Below are positions 61,165 to 64,000 of a stretch of 64,000 bases of DNA, piece after piece. The notes under the pieces were generated by a model, which saw nothing but the letters and a program-made list of their open reading frames with translations, searched no databases and was not told where the DNA came from. Positions within the stretch are counted from its first letter, which is position 1. Each line of letters begins with the position of its first letter. Source of the stretch: Hyphomicrobiales bacterium (lineage in GTDB: Bacteria; Pseudomonadota; Alphaproteobacteria; Rhizobiales; Rhizobiaceae); contig UBMI01000007.1 of NCBI GenBank assembly GCA_900466475.1, positions 142,569 to 206,568 of the forward strand, given 5' to 3'. Position numbers and translations under genes: made by a program.

Positions 61165-62091
61165 TTAGCTTTGGGCGCCGAGTGCGCGCATGAAATGATT
61201 GGGGCCGATCTGTTCGATCACCGTGGATTCCGGACGGCTGAGCGAACGGACGCGCTCTGCCTGCTCGAGGAAGCGTGCACTGCCGCCGGTCACGAAAGGG
61301 CGTCCGCCATCGGGCACCGCCGATAGCAGGAGCTGGGTATAGGGATGGCGGGGTTTGGAGAGCACTGTTTCTGTATCACCCCATTCGACCATTTGACCGG
61401 CAAACATCACGACGATCTCTTCGGCCACATGCGCCGCCGTTGCGATGTCATGGGTAATATAGAGCATCGCCAGTTCGTTCTCCCTCTTCACCCGGGCAAG
61501 CAGATCGAGAATGTCCTTGCGGATGGAAACATCGAGCATCGACGTCGGCTCGTCTGCAACCAGCACGCTCGGCGCGACCGCAAGAGCCCGGGCAATGTTG
61601 ACGCGTTGCCGCTGGCCGCCGGAAAGCTCATGCGGAAATTTCTGCTTCGACACGGCCGGGTCCAGACCGACGCTCGTCAGCAGTTCCGCAATGCCATCCT
61701 CAAGAGCTATCCGCGACGTGTCCTGGCTATGAAGTTGCAGTGGCCGGGAAAGGTGATGACTGACCGTGAAGGCGGGGTTGAGTGACGAGAACGGATCCTG
61801 GAAGACCATCTGAACGTCCTTGCGATAGAGACGTTCATCCCTCGCCGTCCCCTGCGCGGTCAGATCCTGCTCGCGAAAGAATAGCTTGCCGCCGGTCGGC
61901 CGGTCGAGACGCGCGATGATACGGGCACAGGTCGTCTTGCCACAGCCGGACTCGCCGACAAGCGCCAGTGCGCGGCCGGGATGGAGCGAGAAGGAAACGC
62001 CTTTCAGTGCATGCACCGGTCCGAATTGTCGCCTGATCTCTTCGATCCGTATGACGGGTGCGGCCGCGGACGGATGTGCCTCGGGCTTCAT
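61165..62091 (-). CDS. Peptide-type ABC ATPase, DppF-like
   Basis: A 308-aa ATPase: Walker A VGESGCGKTT (about residues 46-55), signature LSGGQRQRVNIARAL, Walker B VLVADEPTSMLDVS, H-loop ITHDI, and the oligopeptide C-terminal segment RHPYTQLLLSAVPDGG. ATG 62091 overlaps the TGA of the DppD-like gene by 4 bp, so the two ATPases are made in step and should pair as a heterodimer. Confidence 0.94.
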   Translation of the reverse strand: MKPEAHPSAAAPVIRIEEIRRQFGPVHALKGVSFSLHPGRALALVGESGCGKTTCARIIARLDRPTGGKLFFREQDLTAQGTARDERLYRKDVQMVFQDPFSSLNPAFTVSHHLSRPLQLHSQDTSRIALEDGIAELLTSVGLDPAVSKQKFPHELSGGQRQRVNIARALAVAPSVLVADEPTSMLDVSIRKDILDLLARVKRENELAMLYITHDIATAAHVAEEIVVMFAGQMVEWGDTETVLSKPRHPYTQLLLSAVPDGGRPFVTGGSARFLEQAERVRSLSRPESTVIEQIGPNHFMRALGAQS

Positions 62092-62903
62092 GCCAGTGCT
62101 CCTGAAAGATGGGGCGTGCTCGGAAGCTGGGGAATGGCGTTCCAGAGCCTGCGCGTATAATCATGCAACGGCGCCTGACTGACCTGGCTGACATCTCCGA
62201 CCTCAACGAGTTCGCCCTTCAGCATGACGCCAATGCGCTGGCAGAGTTGCGCCATCAGATGCAGGTCATGGGTGATGAACAGTACCGAAAACCCGTAAGC
62301 TCGCTGCAGGTCGACGACCTGTTCGAGGATTTCGCGCTGCACGACGACATCGAGCGCCGTTGTCGGCTCGTCCATGATGATGAGCTCGGGCCTCAGCGCC
62401 AGGCAAATGGCGATGACAATGCGCTGTCGCATACCGCCCGAAAACTGATGCGGATAGTCGCTGATGCGCTGTGGCGGTATGCCCACGAGCCGGAACATCT
62501 CCTCTCCGCGCGCCCGCGACTCCTGACGCGAGCAGCCAGTGTGCCTGTGAAGCACATCATGAAACTGCGCTTCGACCCGCATTAGCGGATTGAGTGAGTT
62601 CATCGCGCTCTGAAAGACCATACCGATGCGCTTCCAGCGGATCTTCTGCAGATCGCGCTCGGGCATCTTCAGAAGATCCTGCCCATCCATGCGGATGCTA
62701 CCGCCGCTGATCCAGGCAGGGGCCTTGGACAGTCGCGTGATGGCATAGGCGATTGTGCTCTTGCCGCAGCCGGATTCGCCGGCAAGCCCGAAGATCTCGC
62801 CCTTGCCGATATTGAAGGAGACATCCTTGACGGCGCGGAACTCTCCCCTGTCGAGCAGGTAGTCGACATTGAGCTTTTCGATTTCCAGGAGATTGCTGGT
62901 CAT
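62088..62903 (-). CDS. Peptide-type ABC ATPase, DppD-like
   Basis: A 271-aa ATPase: Walker A GESGCGKST (about residues 38-46), Q-loop VFQSAMNSLNPLMRV, signature FSGGMRQRIVIAICL, Walker B LIIMDEPTTALDVV, H-loop ITHDL, and C-terminal APLHDYTRRLWNAIPQLPS. Its start and stop each overlap the neighbouring gene by 4 bp (ATGA on both sides), a tightly coupled operon. Confidence 0.94.
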   Translation of the reverse strand: MTSNLLEIEKLNVDYLLDRGEFRAVKDVSFNIGKGEIFGLAGESGCGKSTIAYAITRLSKAPAWISGGSIRMDGQDLLKMPERDLQKIRWKRIGMVFQSAMNSLNPLMRVEAQFHDVLHRHTGCSRQESRARGEEMFRLVGIPPQRISDYPHQFSGGMRQRIVIAICLALRPELIIMDEPTTALDVVVQREILEQVVDLQRAYGFSVLFITHDLHLMAQLCQRIGVMLKGELVEVGDVSQVSQAPLHDYTRRLWNAIPQLPSTPHLSGALA

Positions 62904-63802
62904 CGGCGTGCCTCCAGTTCACGGTTGCGGGCACGGGTGAGCCGGAACCAGCGCGTCAGTGCCGGACCGGAGCGAAGCTGCGGATTGGCGATCTCGTCGA
63001 AGGTAAAGTTAAGCAGCGCAAGGCCGAGGCCGGTCAGCGCGATGCCGATGGCCGGCACGCCGACGTCCCACCACGCGCCGACCATGATCGCCGATGCATT
63101 CTGGGCATTATAGAGCATCGTGCCCCAGGAAACTTTCAGTGGATCGCCGAAGCCGAGATATTCGAGCGTCGTCTGTGCGACGATCGCGTAGATGATGCTG
63201 CCGACGAGGTTGATGCCGATCAGCGGCGTCAGGTTCGGCAGGATCTCGACGAAGATGATACGCCATGCCGGTTCGCCGATCATTTTCGATGCGGTGACGA
63301 AATCGCGGTTGCGCAGCGCCATGGTCTGAGAGCGCGTCATGCGCGCGCCCCATGGCCAGGAGGTCAGCGCGATGATGGTCATGATCGTCATCGGCCCGAC
63401 CGTGCCGGCAAAAGAGGCAAGCAGGATCAGAAGCGGCATATTTGGAACGACCAGAACTGCGTTTGTCGCAAGATCCAGCGCCGCATCCGTCTTGCCTCCG
63501 GCGTAACCGGCGACGAGGCCGATCGCGGTGCCGATGACGGTGATGGCAATGCCCGTTGCAAAACCGACCGACAGCGAACTGCGGGCACCCCAGACGAACT
63601 GGCGATAGACGTCGCGGCCCATTTTCGTCGTACCAAGCACATGCTCGATGGAGGGTGGCTGGTGGGAACGGCCGACACGTGCTCCCGGCTCGCCAGGGGC
63701 GATGACGGGGGCAAGCAATGCCATCAGCCAGAGGCCGACGACGATGATCAGGCCGGCGACGGCCTTCTTCTGACGAAGGATGGATCTGAGCGTGGCTCCC
63801 AT
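62900..63802 (-). CDS. Peptide-type ABC permease, DppC-like
   Basis: A 300-aa permease with an N-terminal TM helix (AVAGLIIVVGLWLMALLAPV), the OppC-N feature VLGTTKMGRDVYRQFVWGAR, five further TM segments and the EAA-type coupling loop TASKMIGEPAWRIIFVEILP. The C-terminal tail is basic. The ATG shares a base with the DppB-like stop (TAATG at 63804-63800). Confidence 0.93.
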   Translation of the reverse strand: MGATLRSILRQKKAVAGLIIVVGLWLMALLAPVIAPGEPGARVGRSHQPPSIEHVLGTTKMGRDVYRQFVWGARSSLSVGFATGIAITVIGTAIGLVAGYAGGKTDAALDLATNAVLVVPNMPLLILLASFAGTVGPMTIMTIIALTSWPWGARMTRSQTMALRNRDFVTASKMIGEPAWRIIFVEILPNLTPLIGINLVGSIIYAIVAQTTLEYLGFGDPLKVSWGTMLYNAQNASAIMVGAWWDVGVPAIGIALTGLGLALLNFTFDEIANPQLRSGPALTRWFRLTRARNRELEARR

Positions 63803-64000
63803 TACACGGCATCTCGCAGTCTGGGGTCGATGAACCCGTAGATGATATCGACGAGGAAATTCGCGCCGAGCGTTGCGAGCGTCATCAGCAGGAGCTGGCC
63901 CTGGATGACCGGATAGTCGCGGGCGATGCTTGCGGTATAGAGCGTCAAGCCGAGCCCCGGATAGTTGAAGACGATTTCGGTGACGATCGAGCCACCGAAG
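63802..64000 (-). CDS. Peptide-type ABC permease, DppB-like (C-terminal part, cut by window edge)
   Basis: Only the last 65 codons are inside the window. They include the DppB C-terminal signature IVTEIVFNYPGLGLTLYTAS, then RDYPVIQGQLLLMTLATLG and the end IIYGFIDPRLRDAV. The binding-protein gene and promoter of this second peptide-type system should lie just beyond 64000. Confidence 0.92.
   Translation of the reverse strand, partial: FGGSIVTEIVFNYPGLGLTLYTASIARDYPVIQGQLLLMTLATLGANFLVDIIYGFIDPRLRDAV

Noticed and set aside
1..64000. tRNA genes, CRISPR arrays, insertion sequences, att sites or nod boxes
   Set aside because: I looked for T-loop-like GGTTCGA contexts, regularly spaced repeats, transposase motifs and nod-box spacing before the glycan cluster, and found none that held up by eye; a profile search would be needed to exclude degenerate copies.

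Overview
The window looks like accessory DNA from an alphaproteobacterium of the Rhizobiales, closest in style to Rhizobium. Pointers are the high-GC codon use, Shine-Dalgarno sites of the GGAGG type, FixLJ/FixK-like regulators, arcABC, many peptide-type ABC systems and several small rhizobial secreted proteins. I see no rRNA, tRNA, ribosomal protein, replication gene, CRISPR array, insertion sequence or phage gene. A chromid, megaplasmid or accessory chromosomal region is therefore likely, but the replicon type is inference.

Layout. (1) 1-17.2 kb: PPK2 and an AI-2E family protein, then an arginine/ornithine and ion-homeostasis island. A six-gene minus-strand run encodes two tandem basic amino acid decarboxylases, a PotE-like antiporter, an orphan periplasmic binding protein, a Ca2+/H+ exchanger and a K+ channel. 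Next come a CDF cation transporter, an APC permease and the arginine deiminase operon arcA-arcB-arcC. A perfect FNR/FixK box with a correctly spaced -10 sits before the decarboxylases. A second, near-consensus box sits at almost the same distance before arcA. Ornithine made by ArcB is a possible substrate for the decarboxylase/PotE pair. (2) 17.4-26 kb: a FixL-like kinase without the haem motif, an overlapping FixJ-like regulator, two convergent paralogous membrane proteins, a Crp/Fnr regulator, a DUF3422 protein and small secreted proteins. (3) 26.1-35.9 kb: a guanidine-I (ykkC) riboswitch followed by an ABC importer, two DUF1989 proteins, a urea/guanidine carboxylase and allophanate hydrolase, together a guanidine-to-ammonia operon. 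(4) 36-37.8 kb: a class III nucleotide cyclase and a 65-residue protein.

(5) 37.9-46.2 kb, minus strand: a peptide-type ABC importer interleaved with a cog3964-like amidohydrolase, a RidA-like protein and a SelA-like PLP enzyme, with an intrinsic terminator between the binding-protein gene and the permeases. (6) An 830-bp AT-richer gap, then 47-57 kb: a glycan assembly and export cluster of one SDR sugar-nucleotide enzyme, four glycosyltransferase-2 proteins and an MsbA-like ABC exporter. One of the four is a 999-residue protein joining a GT2, a NodS-like methyltransferase and a NodB-like deacetylase. An EamA transporter converges on the end. (7) 57.3-64 kb: a ROK repressor convergent with an operon for a second peptide-type ABC importer, a GNAT enzyme and a GH20 beta-N-acetylhexosaminidase, probably for uptake and breakdown of amino-sugar oligosaccharides. 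The operon runs off the right edge inside its DppB-like gene.

The observations most worth following are the O2-regulated arginine/ornithine/ion island, the GT2-NodS-NodB fusion and its exporter cluster, and the apparent translational switch downstream of the guanidine riboswitch.
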